Numbered from the stretch's first letter, positions 53,051 to 62,924 are shown. The stretch is 64,000 bases of DNA from Paenibacillus piscarius (GCF_022234545.1 NZ_JAIEUI010000003.1:62001-126000), one strand, 5' to 3'. The notes: generated by a model not told the origin, from the letters alone. Translations and numbers: made by a program.

Positions 53051-53950
53051 GTGCAAAAAATTGAGAAGCTGGCGCGATTTATCGCGGCCTGCAATGCAGG
53101 AAGCCAGCACTGCGGGTATGCGGGCAGTACGCTGGAGGATATTATGCATGACCTCAGTGACGGACTGGCGGAGACCAGCCATGTGTTATATGAAGGAGAA
53201 GAAATCACCGGCGCGATGATCCTGGATATCTATGATGTTGGTGGAGGCCAGCAGGATATTGAAGTCTGGGGACCCTATTATTCCGCCCATCCTGAGGAGA
53301 AGCTCCGGCGGCTGTTCCATGACCTGGAAGAGGCCGTCCAAGCCTCAAGCATCCGGTATGTTCACTTCTTCATCAGCAGCGCTAACCAGCCGCTATATGA
53401 ATATGTCAGCCGGTATCTTATTGAGAAGGTGAGGGCGCATCACCATTATTCATTGGATATAGCAGTAATAGCGGAGACCAGCTGTCCCGGGGGACCGCCC
53501 ATTCTTCAGGCAACAGAGCCTGAATCAAGGTGGACCAGGCAGATCATGGAGCTGCATGACCGCCAGTTTCCGGGTGCCATCCTTACCAGTGAGGAGATCA
53601 GGGAGGAAATAGAGAACAGCGGGGACAGTGACTATGATGTCTGTGCCGTGCTTGATGATGACTCATTCATAGGTTACCTGATTGTCCGCAGAAATGAACG
53701 GACCCATGTCCTTCATCTGGAATACATATGCATCCGCCCAGAAGCGAGAGACCGGGGGACGGGGAAGCACCTGATCCGGCAACTCGCGGCCATATACGGA
53801 GCGCAGGGTTATACACGGATTGAACTGGACGTCAGTGAGGAGAACGAAGCGGCCATCCGCTTTTACGGCAAGAACGGGTTCAGCAGGGGGCGTATCATGA
53901 AGCATATTGTGATTGGCGGGGGAATGGATCGGGTGTCTCAGGCACAGTAA
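53051..53950 (+). CDS. GNAT acetyltransferase with degenerate N-terminal domain
   Basis: A 299-residue protein. The C-terminal half (about 155-290) is a complete GNAT domain with the acetyl-CoA motif IRPEARDRGTGKHLIRQL and the ENEAAIRFYGKNGF end. The N-terminal half (about 1-140) has a GNAT-like outline with no clear acetyl-CoA motif, so it is probably a substrate-recognition or degenerate copy. Start GTG has AGGAGGGG eight bases upstream. The acceptor is unknown. Confidence 0.85.
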   Translation: MQKIEKLARFIAACNAGSQHCGYAGSTLEDIMHDLSDGLAETSHVLYEGEEITGAMILDIYDVGGGQQDIEVWGPYYSAHPEEKLRRLFHDLEEAVQASSIRYVHFFISSANQPLYEYVSRYLIEKVRAHHHYSLDIAVIAETSCPGGPPILQATEPESRWTRQIMELHDRQFPGAILTSEEIREEIENSGDSDYDVCAVLDDDSFIGYLIVRRNERTHVLHLEYICIRPEARDRGTGKHLIRQLAAIYGAQGYTRIELDVSEENEAAIRFYGKNGFSRGRIMKHIVIGGGMDRVSQAQ

Positions 53951-54089
53951 TGGAATGTCGTGAAAATTTTTACAGAGAAAAAAAGGTAAATTGGCAACTG
54001 TGTAGAATAATCCTAAAGTGCTGGATTAATGTGTGTAAAAGCATGACTTAAGTCCTGGTGCTAAATCTATTGGGGAGTGACCTAATCTC

Positions 54090-57000
54090 TTGGCTATCCA
54101 TCGTTTTTTAAGAAATGCCTGCTTCATAGTAATTTTAATTGTTCTAGTACCATTTGCCCGCAGTTACGCAAGTGCAGAGCCGGTGTCAGACATCAAAGGG
54201 CATTGGGCGGAATCCGACATTCAGGAATGGCTGGATCAGGGAATCGTTACCGGTTATCCCGATCATACCTTCCGGCCGGGGGCTGAAGTAACCAGAGGTG
54301 AGTTCGTCGCACTCGTGAACCGGGCCTTTAAGTACTCGGATATCAAGGCTGTCAGCTTCAAGGATCTGAAACCTGAGAATTACGCGTACATAGAAGTACA
54401 GAAAGCGATCGCTCAAGGATACATCAGCGGATTCAGCGATCATACCTTCCGTCCCGACAAGCAAATTACGAGACAGGAGACGGCTGTAATCATCTCCAGA
54501 ATATTAGGCTTTGACAGTACAGAGGCAACTGCTGCAGTCTCTGCGCAGGACTCGAATCTTATCCCGGCCTGGAGCAAGCCTGCCGTAGGGTATATCTTGG
54601 ACCAGGGGATTATGAGCAAGAATTCCGGTGGAGCCTTCCAGCCCCAGCGTAATATGACCCGTGCTGAAGCTGTGGTGGTTATCAAGAAGGCGCTGGGTCT
54701 GAGTACAGTGGTTTATGATCAGGCGGGTGCTTTTGGCAAGGATGCAGTTAGTACTGTACACCATAATGTCAGAATTACAGCTTCCGATGTCACGCTCCGC
54801 AATATGCATATCCGGGGTGATCTGGTCATTGCTAAAGAGGTGGGCGATGGGGATGCCTTCCTTGAACAGGTTCAAGTGGACGGTGTAACCCGCATCCAGG
54901 GCGGGGGCAGTAACAGTGTCCATATCCGGAACAGCAAACTAAACACGGTATCTGTGAATCGGCTGAATCGCACGGTGCGGGTTGTTGCCGAGGGTACAAG
55001 CGTTGTGAAGGACATTCAAATTCTATCCAGTGCGATTGTGGAGGAGAAGGATCTTTCCGGCGATGGTTTTGTGAATGTGAACGTGCTTCCTGGAGCATCG
55101 TCAGAGCGGACGGTGGTGCTTGCCGGAGACTTCAAGGATGTAACTGTTGGAAGCAGCCTTAAAGAGCTTAGTGTCCGCTCAGGCAGCATAGCTAACCTGC
55201 TGATCCAAGAGAATCTGGTCATTCCTACCCTGAATTTCAACAAGAATGTCGTGATTGAACAACTGGATATGAAGAGTAAGCTGACAATCTCCGGCGAGGG
55301 CCAAGTCAAAGGTATTATACTGTCGGAAGGCGTACCGGACCCTAAGCTGCCAAAAGAACAAACACCTGCTACACCTTCATCCGGAGGCGGGGGAGGTTCG
55401 TCTAACCCTAGCCCTGGCGGCGGTAGTGGCGGCGGCTCTCCTGATCCGGGTACAGGCGGCGGGAACGGGTCGACTCCTGTACCGGCGCTATCTGTAACCG
55501 GAATTACTGCGGCCAATGGCGTGGTTGAAGTTCAATTCAACCGAAATCTGGACACCATACCGGATGCTGCTGATTTCACAATTCTTGAACAGGTCAATCA
55601 TGGTGAGTTTCATAAGGTTGAGGCGACTTTGGTTACGCTGCTTGACAATAAAGCAACAGTTCAACTTACAATTCCTTCGATAGCGAATAGTGAGGCTGAG
55701 CAGCTGGCAGTATACTCCGTGTCTTATAAGGGTGGAAGCCCTGTGTTATCTGAAGCGATTGCTGTGCCTAAGGCTAATGTAAGTGTAACGGGGCGTTTGT
55801 TTATTCAGCCTTATACGGAGAATAAGCTGGCTCCTGCTTATAATTTACCTGTCTTCTTAACGGGAACGAAGACGATATGGGGGAATTATACGGCTATCGT
55901 TGGAAAAAGCGGAGAATTTTCTTTTGAGAATGTGGTGCCTGGTACTTATGTTTTAAACACGAGCTTCAACGGATATAGATATTATACAGAATATACAGTT
56001 GAAGCAGGCAAGGATCTGGTTCTGCCCGATATCAAGATTATAGAGAAGCCTCCTGAAATTCAAATTGAACAAGTTACTTATACGGATAACCCTTATATCA
56101 GCGGAAGGATTATGAATGTTTATGATTCCTTCAGTGTTAAAATTGAGCTTGAGAACGGGGAGCAGTTGAACAGTCCTGCCGAAAAATACAGAACGTATTT
56201 TGATATTAATCTATTTGAATTGAACCCAGGCCTACACCTGAAGGCTAATGATAAATTATTTGTGACCGTGTACACGGATCGCGGCTGGTCCAGCCAGCGG
56301 TTTGAGGTGAAGGTAGTCGAACGACCGCAGACTAAGGCGCCGGTAGTGACTAGCGTGGTGTATGACGATACCAATAGGATCAGTGGCACCACAGAAGAAT
56401 CTTCTGCTGATATAACATTAACCAGGGAAGATGGGACAATAATTGGGATAGCTACTAGCTATAATAGCAGGTTTGATATCTACCTTGGTAATTCTAATTC
56501 CCCGCTTTTCCATGCTGGTGAGAAGCTGAAGGTCTATGCTCAGGCGAGAGATAAAAGAAAGAGCGAGCCTGCTTACATTACTGTTCTGGCACCTACGGCT
56601 GTAACAGCGCAACCGGTCGTTACGAAAGTTGTTTATGAATATGATAGGGAAATCTATGGCACATCTGATGGAGACTCGGACATCATTGTCAGACGTGCAG
56701 ACGGAACTATTTTGGGGCTGTCAAAGAATTTTGGTCCATCCTCTAAAAATTTTTGGATGTATCTTAATTCGCAACTTATTGCCGGAGAAACTCTATATGT
56801 AACCGCTAAGGGATACGAGAAACTCCCTAGCAAGCCTTTTGAGGTCGTAGTAGCCAGCAAACCAGTTACTCCGACACCTACAGTCGTTGGTGTGGTTTAT
56901 GGTGATAATACGAAGATAGAAGTATATGTCCCTGGTCTATCAGGGGAATCGCTTGTTTATCTTAAGACTAAAGATGGTGAGGTAATCAGAGTGTTTTATA

Positions 57001-57146
57001 TGGCCGGTGAGCGGGCTTCCTATGAAGTTATCGAAGTTAAACTTACTCCTAATATGCAATATCAAGTGACGGTTGTTGGCACACTAAAGAAAGAGAGTGA
57101 ACCTTTCTTCTTCACAGTGATAGACCGAACCAAAGAGACCGAATAG
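54090..57146 (+). CDS. SLH surface protein with beta-helix and Ig-like repeats
   Basis: A 1018-residue exported protein. Signal peptide 1-30. Three SLH motifs are at the N-terminus (33-204), unlike the two other SLH proteins here where they are C-terminal. A repetitive beta-helical region follows (205-415, with repeated V-x-V-x patterns), then a Gly/Ser/Pro linker (424-464), an Ig-like domain, a carboxypeptidase-regulatory-like domain (about 565-655) and about four Ig-like repeats (656-1018, each with VVTxVVYxD or similar). Start is TTG with GGGGAG twelve bases upstream. It is a wall-anchored structural or adhesion protein by layout. Confidence 0.88.
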   Translation: MAIHRFLRNACFIVILIVLVPFARSYASAEPVSDIKGHWAESDIQEWLDQGIVTGYPDHTFRPGAEVTRGEFVALVNRAFKYSDIKAVSFKDLKPENYAYIEVQKAIAQGYISGFSDHTFRPDKQITRQETAVIISRILGFDSTEATAAVSAQDSNLIPAWSKPAVGYILDQGIMSKNSGGAFQPQRNMTRAEAVVVIKKALGLSTVVYDQAGAFGKDAVSTVHHNVRITASDVTLRNMHIRGDLVIAKEVGDGDAFLEQVQVDGVTRIQGGGSNSVHIRNSKLNTVSVNRLNRTVRVVAEGTSVVKDIQILSSAIVEEKDLSGDGFVNVNVLPGASSERTVVLAGDFKDVTVGSSLKELSVRSGSIANLLIQENLVIPTLNFNKNVVIEQLDMKSKLTISGEGQVKGIILSEGVPDPKLPKEQTPATPSSGGGGGSSNPSPGGGSGGGSPDPGTGGGNGSTPVPALSVTGITAANGVVEVQFNRNLDTIPDAADFTILEQVNHGEFHKVEATLVTLLDNKATVQLTIPSIANSEAEQLAVYSVSYKGGSPVLSEAIAVPKANVSVTGRLFIQPYTENKLAPAYNLPVFLTGTKTIWGNYTAIVGKSGEFSFENVVPGTYVLNTSFNGYRYYTEYTVEAGKDLVLPDIKIIEKPPEIQIEQVTYTDNPYISGRIMNVYDSFSVKIELENGEQLNSPAEKYRTYFDINLFELNPGLHLKANDKLFVTVYTDRGWSSQRFEVKVVERPQTKAPVVTSVVYDDTNRISGTTEESSADITLTREDGTIIGIATSYNSRFDIYLGNSNSPLFHAGEKLKVYAQARDKRKSEPAYITVLAPTAVTAQPVVTKVVYEYDREIYGTSDGDSDIIVRRADGTILGLSKNFGPSSKNFWMYLNSQLIAGETLYVTAKGYEKLPSKPFEVVVASKPVTPTPTVVGVVYGDNTKIEVYVPGLSGESLVYLKTKDGEVIRVFYMAGERASYEVIEVKLTPNMQYQVTVVGTLKKESEPFFFTVIDRTKETE

Positions 57147-57169
57147 TGAAGCGAGCATAGTAAAAGCTT

Positions 57170-57197
57170 AAAAAGGACACCTGCGGGTGTCCTTTTT
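57170..57197 (+). terminator. Terminator after the third SLH gene
   Basis: AAAAAGGACACC pairs with GGTGTCCTTTTT (one of the strongest hairpins here). Confidence 0.85.
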
Positions 57198-57282
57198 AAT
57201 AGACCGTTAACACACTGCAACTCAAATCATATCTGCACTCTAGGCCTCTGCTACAATCAGCAATGAGAGGAGGAGAACAACA

Positions 57283-58188
57283 ATGTACGAATGGAATGAG
57301 ATGGTTCAGCGCATGATTGACTGGGTGGAGGAGGATCTGGCGGCTTCGCCTACGCTGCTGGAGATGTCGGAGCAGCTGGGGTATTCGCCGTATTACTGTA
57401 CCCGGCAATTTCATGCGCTGACCGGGATGACGCTGCGGGATTATGTCTGGCAGCGCAGGATCGGACGGGCGGCTCTGGAGCTTAGGGACACGGATACGCG
57501 TATTCTGGATATTGCTGTGAAGTTCGGCTTTTCCTCACAGGAGGCGTTCATGCGGGCCTTTCTTAGAGCCTTTAAGCTCACTCCCCATGCTTACCGCAAG
57601 GCTCCACAGCCCATTCCGCTGGTCATTCGTGCCGAGGTGTTCTCTCCTTATCATTATCTGATTAGGGAGCGGGATAGAATGAGACAGGTACATTTGCAGG
57701 AAGCAGAAATCAAGCTTGAATTCATACCGGCGCATAAGTTTATCGGTATCCGTGACATCGATTCCAGTAACTACGGCGGGTTCTGGGAGAATGGGCATGA
57801 CTGTGATGAGGTCTCCGGAACCCTGGAGAGCATGTCGCATCATACGTTGCCCGGCCAGCTGGGCCAGACGGCAGGCTGGTTTTATCAGGACGGGCGCAAA
57901 GGCTACTTGTATGGTATCCTTGTCGCGGCTGATTACGACGGGGCGGTTCCGGAGGGCATGGAATGCTGGGATATCCCGGAGTCGGAATATCTGGTCTTTT
58001 TTCACCCGCCCTTTGATTACTTGCATGACAACGGACAGGTGATGCGGATCGTGGAGGAAGTTGCCTGGAGTTATGATCCTGCGGTTATGGGCTATGTGTG
58101 GGACGAGGAGGAGAAGCAGGATTATCAGCGGCATTTCCCGGAGGGTTACGGCTATGCGGTGCTGCGGCCGGTCCGTAAAATAAGCTGA
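57283..58188 (+). CDS. AraC-family regulator with GyrI-like effector domain
   Basis: A 301-residue protein. N-terminal AraC double helix-turn-helix (SPTLLEMSEQLGYSPYYCTR; DIAVKFGFSSQEAFMRAF; about 20-105), then a GyrI-like small-molecule-binding domain (about 120-300, with HKFIGIRDID). This order (DNA-binding first) is that of Rob/BmrR-like multidrug or stress sensors. ATG with GAGGAGG upstream. Targets are not known. Confidence 0.92.
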   Translation: MYEWNEMVQRMIDWVEEDLAASPTLLEMSEQLGYSPYYCTRQFHALTGMTLRDYVWQRRIGRAALELRDTDTRILDIAVKFGFSSQEAFMRAFLRAFKLTPHAYRKAPQPIPLVIRAEVFSPYHYLIRERDRMRQVHLQEAEIKLEFIPAHKFIGIRDIDSSNYGGFWENGHDCDEVSGTLESMSHHTLPGQLGQTAGWFYQDGRKGYLYGILVAADYDGAVPEGMECWDIPESEYLVFFHPPFDYLHDNGQVMRIVEEVAWSYDPAVMGYVWDEEEKQDYQRHFPEGYGYAVLRPVRKIS

Positions 58189-58213
58189 CCTGAGCTGAGC
58201 AGCAGGCCGGTTC

Positions 58214-58240
58214 AAGGAGAAGCGCCGGGCGCTTCTCCTT
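58214..58240. terminator. Bidirectional terminator between converging AraC and XRE genes
   Basis: AAGGAGAAGCGC pairs perfectly with GCGCTTCTCCTT around CGG, with no long T tract. Confidence 0.6.
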
Positions 58241-58272
58241 AAGCCGTTATGCCATTGTACCTCAATACTCCG

Positions 58273-60063
58273 TTAGGCGGGGCCCAGCACCACTTCTGCC
58301 AGAGTATCCGCCCTGTGCTCCATCGAAGCAATCATCGCCAGCAGCTCAGCCTGTTGTTCCCGTTGCCGGTTTGTCCAGTTGTCTCTGAAGGAGGCACCGC
58401 TTGAGCTTAGGATCGCAGGGTCAGGCAGATGCTGATAGGTATTGTCCAGCAGAACCGCCATTTCCTCATAGATCCCAGTCATCTCTTCCAAGGCTGCCTG
58501 TTCACGCTGGGTAGTTACCAGCGTCAGGGATTCACTCAGGTAGGCAGCGGCACTCCGGCGGGCATCGGCCAGGGCCATCATGCAGAAGTGATTGACGGAT
58601 AACCTGCGGCTGAAGCTTTCCCCGTCTGCTGCAGCATACCAAGCATGGTCCAGTAATCCCTCACTCCACAGCTCTAGTGCCTTGTAGCCTGATGCATAAG
58701 AACTGTTGGCAGGAGCTTCAGTCTGCATCGATTCCAGCTTCAAGCGGAGTGAAGCATACAGATTCTCCAAGGCGGAAGGGGCCGTCGTCTGTTCGCCCAG
58801 CCGAATGATCCGGTAAGGCCAATGATCGACATGAAGATACCCGTGAGACGCCTCCATATGTGCCTGGAAAGCAGGATCGTCTTCCAGCTCTGCGAAGGTC
58901 TCATCATCGAAGTAACTGCGGCATAGCAGAACTGCGCCATCCTCCAGGTAGCCGGTAATTACTCCCCACTCCGGTGCTACTCTGAGGTTAATCGCAATGG
59001 GCAGTCTGCCCTGCCGGATATCCTCCAGAATCGCGGGCTTCTCAGAGGCACGCTGCTGCGGATCCAGCCGGCTTAGCCGGGTGGCCTGTATTCCATAAGC
59101 CTTGCAAGCGGGGACAGAATAATCGTAGACCACAAGCGCGTCTGCAGAGCTGTAATCCCACACCGGTTCAAAAGCCACTCTCCAGCAAGCCCCCGAATAC
59201 CCCATAACCTGATCATAGGTGGTCTCTATGTCTCTGGCGGCAAGGGAGACCGTCATTGCCCCTGCCCAGGAGCAATCCATGCTCCGGCCGAAGCCCAGCC
59301 GCTGGATGCCTTCCACGATATGCTGCTTCCGAGGTGAATCGGCCTGATATAGGAGGCTGCGGTCCGCGCTGTAGCAGATCCGTTCACCTTCCGCGCAGCT
59401 TACCGCATGAATTCCTCCGGCATTCATGTAGACCAGGAGCAGATAATCGTTGCCGTCATTATCAATCTGGCTTGGGAACAGCTCATGAGTCGCGGTGAAC
59501 TGATTCCAGCGGAAATGCTCGTAATGCTTGATTTTGGCCAGAACATTGCGGTTCATCCGATCGTTACCATAATACGCAGCAATGATTTGCAGTTCCCCGT
59601 TACTGACGGAATAGCCGGAAGATCCAGCATCGATGGTGAGCAACTGGTCCTTCAGCACATAAGTTGAATAAACACCGGCAGGTGTCTCATAGGTAACCAG
59701 CAGCAGCTTCAGCCGGTCATTAGTCCAAGCGGCGGGGAAGAGATGGTTCCCTGCCATCAGGCTCAGGCGGTCCGAGTTGACATACGAATTCACCAGGCGG
59801 GTAATCTCCAGCTCTTGCTGGCCGTCCGTGCAGATGGCGGAGAGGACCGCAAGCTCCTGGGGTAGTAGAATACTGTCAATCGGGTGGCCCAATGCTGCGG
59901 ACAACAGGGGAAGAGTAGCCGTCTCCGGCAGAGACTTCCCGGTTTCCCATTTCGATATTGCTTGGGCGCTGACCTGAAGCTGTTCGGCTAATTGTTCCTG
60001 AGACAAACCCTTCATTTTGCGTAGAGTGGCAATGCGTTTGCCTACTTTATCTTGATTGATCAT
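58273..60063 (-). CDS. Large XRE-family regulator with unknown C-terminal domain
   Basis: A 596-residue protein. The first 65 residues are an XRE helix-turn-helix (MKGLSQEQLAEQLQVSAQAI, SKWETGKSLPE). The remaining 530 residues include a long region that resembles a peptidase-C39-like or BtrH-type fold (Cys and His residues near CWRVAFEP, ending in LRVAPEWGVITGYLEDGAVL) and a C-terminal helical part. ATG at 60063 is preferred; the frame to 60171 adds a segment with no family sense. It may sense a small molecule or peptide. Function is not known. Confidence 0.82.
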   Translation of the reverse strand: MINQDKVGKRIATLRKMKGLSQEQLAEQLQVSAQAISKWETGKSLPETATLPLLSAALGHPIDSILLPQELAVLSAICTDGQQELEITRLVNSYVNSDRLSLMAGNHLFPAAWTNDRLKLLLVTYETPAGVYSTYVLKDQLLTIDAGSSGYSVSNGELQIIAAYYGNDRMNRNVLAKIKHYEHFRWNQFTATHELFPSQIDNDGNDYLLLVYMNAGGIHAVSCAEGERICYSADRSLLYQADSPRKQHIVEGIQRLGFGRSMDCSWAGAMTVSLAARDIETTYDQVMGYSGACWRVAFEPVWDYSSADALVVYDYSVPACKAYGIQATRLSRLDPQQRASEKPAILEDIRQGRLPIAINLRVAPEWGVITGYLEDGAVLLCRSYFDDETFAELEDDPAFQAHMEASHGYLHVDHWPYRIIRLGEQTTAPSALENLYASLRLKLESMQTEAPANSSYASGYKALELWSEGLLDHAWYAAADGESFSRRLSVNHFCMMALADARRSAAAYLSESLTLVTTQREQAALEEMTGIYEEMAVLLDNTYQHLPDPAILSSSGASFRDNWTNRQREQQAELLAMIASMEHRADTLAEVVLGPA

Positions 60064-60293
60064 GCTTGGTACAACTCCCGTAATTGGATTCCGACGTCGT
60101 AAGTCTATTATAATCTCAGCCGCTGGAATAACCCATATCTTGGAGTATAGTGCGGACATTCCGGGAACCAACTGCAGGTTGAACTATGCTGCGCTGCATG
60201 GTTTAATTGCTGGCTATTAATTAATTTAGGGAAATAGCTTGCGCTTCTTCTGCATTCATGATATATTATTTCTTGCGTTGCATTACATCTTTT

Positions 60294-60377
60294 GCGGTCG
60301 TGGCGGAATTGGCAGACGCGCACGGTTCAGGTCCGTGTGGTAGCAATACCGTGGAGGTTCGAGTCCTCTCGACCGCA
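60294..60377 (+). tRNA. tRNA-Leu (CAG anticodon)
   Basis: An 84-nt type II tRNA. GCGGTCG pairs with CGACCGC as the acceptor stem. The D-arm, a long variable arm and GGTTCGAGTCC T-arm are present. The anticodon loop TTCAGGT gives CAG. The CCA end is not encoded. A terminator lies downstream at 60402. Confidence 0.96.
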
Positions 60378-60401
60378 TACTAGCTTTAGAGCAATGTACG
60401 A

Positions 60402-60430
60402 AAGGCCCTTCTTGATGAAGGGTCTTTTTT
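60402..60430 (+). terminator. Terminator after tRNA-Leu
   Basis: GGCCCTTC pairs with GAAGGGTC around TTGAT and is followed by TTTTTT. Confidence 0.8.
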
Positions 60431-60440
60431 GTTGTGACGC

Positions 60441-60571
60441 GCTGAATGTATGCGAAAAACCGACCACATTCGGCGCTGAGTGGGCGCGCGGGCTGAATGT
60501 AATCGAAAAACCGACCACATTCGGCGCTGAGTGGGCACGCGGTCCAAATGTAATCGAAAAACCGGCCACAA
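60441..60571. repeat. Second locus of the 51-bp palindromic repeat
   Basis: Three partial units have CGACC, CGACC and CGGCC at 60461, 60512 and 60563, again exactly 51 bp apart, with the same GAAAAACCGACCAC core. Between them the filler differs (CGGCGCTGAGTGGGC), so this is a second subtype of the family seen at 30.5 kb. Confidence 0.8.
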
Positions 60572-60576
60572 CACAA

Positions 60577-60618
60577 GCAGCCCCCTCTCCCCACATCCAG
60601 GTGGAGACAGGGGGCTGC
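60577..60618. terminator. GC-rich hairpin downstream of the Gfo/Idh/MocA gene
   Basis: GCAGCCCCCT pairs perfectly with AGGGGGCTGC. There is no clear T tract, so termination for the minus-strand gene is probable but not certain. Confidence 0.5.
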
Positions 60619-60694
60619 TGCATATCGCGCACAACTCAGTACCACCGCGACAACGTGTGTATATCTGCTCTGCCTATGTTTCCTACGCTGCTAC

Positions 60695-61981
60695 TTATCC
60701 CTGCCAGATGTCCGCAATCCGTACCGGCTGGCCGGTGCGCATGGAACGGTTGGCGGCGATGCCGGTCATGATCGACATGGCACCGTCCTGGTGGGAGGCG
60801 GCGCGATTGAAGCGGTCCGCCTGCTTTTCGCCAAAAATATCGCGCAGCAGCACCGGGTCGCCGCCGCCGTGTCCGCCGCTGCCGCTCTCGAACTCTACGC
60901 GATACGGCGCCTTGAAGTGCGGGTAGATCATGAGGCTGATGCCGTTCAGTGCGCCTTCATCCGCTTTGTCGCCGCCGGAATTGACATAGGATTGCTCGGT
61001 GATCCGTACCTCCATCCGCCCCTCTGTGCCGTTGAACACGATAATGAAGCCCTCCCACGGCATATAAGCGTTAAGTGAATAGTTCATGACTGTCTTATTC
61101 TTGTATTTCACCATGACACTCATCGTGTCCTCGATGCTGATATTGTCGCCGAACACACTCTGGTCACGCTGATACCCGTCTTCATGCTCGGCGTCCAGAT
61201 ACAGGCGCTTCAGGTGTTCATTCTGGTCCAGATGCAGCGCGAAGGGATCGTTCTCGGCCGCCTTGCTGCCGTACGCCCGCTGGTAGAACTCGGTGATGCC
61301 CCGTTTCTCGGCATTCTCCCGGCCATAGAAGCGCAGGTCGCCCATGGCGAAAACCGTATCGGGCTGCGACCCCAGCCAGAAGTTCATCAGGTCGAAGTGA
61401 TGCGTCGATTTGTGCACCAGCAGGCCGCCGCTGTTCCGTTTGTCGCGGTGCCATCTGCGGAAATAATCCGCCCCGTGCTGGGTGTTCAGCAACCACTCGA
61501 AATTCACCGACAGAATCTCGCCCAGTACACCATCCATAATTACCTCACGGATCTTCGTGTTATGCGGCGCATAGCGGTAGTTGAAGGTAACCCGCAGATT
61601 TCGTCCGGTCCGTTCGATTGCATCGAAGATGTCCCGGCATTTCTCCTCATCGATGGTCATCGGCTTCTCGGAGATGACATCACAGCCCAGTTCCATCGCG
61701 CGGATAATGTACTTATGATGCGTCCGGTCAATCGAAGTCACCAGCACGAAGTCCGGCCGGGTCTCGGCGATCATGCGGTCGAAGTCCTGGGCTTTGTAGG
61801 TGGGAACCGCCGGGTATTGGTATTTATCATGAAGCAGATGATTCGCATAATCCATCCGCGTCTGATTGACATCACAGAAGGCAACCAGCTCGGAGGTGTC
61901 ATTGTAAGCGGTAACAAGTGCGCCGTAGAAAAATTCAGCCCGCCCGCCGGTGCCGACGAGTGCGTATTTCTTTTTGGACAA
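60695..61981 (-). CDS. Gfo/Idh/MocA family oxidoreductase
   Basis: A 428-residue NAD(P)-dependent sugar oxidoreductase. N-terminal Rossmann fold with GTGGRAE (about 9-15) and the conserved EKPMTID segment near residue 95; C-terminal domain with LLVHKSTHHFDLMNFWLG, which holds the catalytic Lys/His region. TTG at 61981 is chosen because GGAG is eight bases upstream; a GTG at 61990 touches that site. It is divergent from an AraC regulator and likely acts on a sugar or inositol derivative with it. The substrate is unknown. Confidence 0.9.
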   Translation of the reverse strand: MSKKKYALVGTGGRAEFFYGALVTAYNDTSELVAFCDVNQTRMDYANHLLHDKYQYPAVPTYKAQDFDRMIAETRPDFVLVTSIDRTHHKYIIRAMELGCDVISEKPMTIDEEKCRDIFDAIERTGRNLRVTFNYRYAPHNTKIREVIMDGVLGEILSVNFEWLLNTQHGADYFRRWHRDKRNSGGLLVHKSTHHFDLMNFWLGSQPDTVFAMGDLRFYGRENAEKRGITEFYQRAYGSKAAENDPFALHLDQNEHLKRLYLDAEHEDGYQRDQSVFGDNISIEDTMSVMVKYKNKTVMNYSLNAYMPWEGFIIVFNGTEGRMEVRITEQSYVNSGGDKADEGALNGISLMIYPHFKAPYRVEFESGSGGHGGGDPVLLRDIFGEKQADRFNRAASHQDGAMSIMTGIAANRSMRTGQPVRIADIWQG

Positions 61982-62108
61982 GGGGATCACTCCATTTACT
62001 TAGGTTTGCTTCTATTCTATAGTATAGAAAATGCAGAAAGTGATCGGTATTTAGTCTCTTTCTCTCCAAAGTGTGCATATTTTATCCTGTCAGGAGGCTT
62101 GGACTAGA

Positions 62109-62924
62109 ATGGAGCCTATCTTTCACATCGAGCAGTTGAAGCGCATCGGGCAGTTCAATATGGACACCGACCATTTCCATGATTTCTATGAAATCTACTA
62201 TCTGCTGTCCGGCCAGCGGCATTACTATATCCGTAACCGCATGTACGCGCTGGAGGCCGGAGACCTTGTGTTTATTAACAAAAACCATCTGCACCGCACC
62301 ACGGGCGGAAGTCATCTGCCGCATGAGCGTGTGCTGGTCAACTTCAGTGATGCCGACCTGGCGCCGGTGGCTCCCGGTCCGGACTGGATGAACGTATTCG
62401 GCGGGGAGAGCTTCCTGCTGCGGCCCACCGCGCATGAGCAGGGAAGGATTGCCGATCTGCTTCATGCCATGCTGGAGGAACAGAGGGAAGAGCAGCTCTG
62501 GAGCGCTGAATATACAAGGACGCTGCTGCTGCAACTGCTGATTCTGCTGGAACGCATACGCAAGGCGAAGCCGGCCCTGGTCTCGCCTGAGCAGAGCGAG
62601 GGGCAGCGCCGGGTCTACAGTATTATCGAATATCTGGACAACCATTACAGCGAGCGGCTGAGCCTCGGGGGGATTGCCGAGCAATTTTTCATCAGCTCTA
62701 CGTATCTGTGCCGGATTTTTAAGCAGACGACTGGCTTCACGATCGTGGAATACCTGAACTACATCCGCATCCGCGAGGCGAAGACGCTGCTCACACAGAC
62801 GAAGTGGCCAATAACCCGGGTGGCAGCGGAGACGGGATTTGAGAGCATTGCCCATTTCGGGCGGGTGTTCAAGGCGATTACAGGGCGCTCCCCGCTCCAG
62901 TACCGCAAGCAGCACCGGGAATGA
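62109..62924 (+). CDS. AraC-family regulator with cupin-like sensor
   Basis: A 271-residue protein. N-terminal cupin-type sugar-sensing domain (about 1-140, DHFHDFYEIYYLLSGQRHYY) and a C-terminal AraC double helix-turn-helix (about 175-271: LSLGGIAEQFFISSTYLCRI; RVAAETGFESIAHFGRVFKA). ATG at 62109 has AGGAGG eleven bases upstream. It lies divergent from the Gfo/Idh/MocA gene (127 bp apart) and should activate a sugar-use operon. Confidence 0.92.
   Translation: MEPIFHIEQLKRIGQFNMDTDHFHDFYEIYYLLSGQRHYYIRNRMYALEAGDLVFINKNHLHRTTGGSHLPHERVLVNFSDADLAPVAPGPDWMNVFGGESFLLRPTAHEQGRIADLLHAMLEEQREEQLWSAEYTRTLLLQLLILLERIRKAKPALVSPEQSEGQRRVYSIIEYLDNHYSERLSLGGIAEQFFISSTYLCRIFKQTTGFTIVEYLNYIRIREAKTLLTQTKWPITRVAAETGFESIAHFGRVFKAITGRSPLQYRKQHRE

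Larger units (their letters stand above)
60378..60694. other. Non-coding stretch after tRNA-Leu
   Basis: It holds the tRNA terminator, three units of the 51-bp palindromic repeat (60441-60571) and a strong GC-rich hairpin (60577-60618). No gene is seen; open frames across it are repeat artefacts. Confidence 0.8.

Noticed and set aside
60064..60171. N-terminal extension of the XRE regulator
   Set aside because: The helix-turn-helix begins right after the ATG at 60063; the extra residues have no family counterpart.
60294..60694. Integration site of a genomic island at tRNA-Leu
   Set aside because: No integrase and no repeat of the tRNA 3' end was seen in the window.
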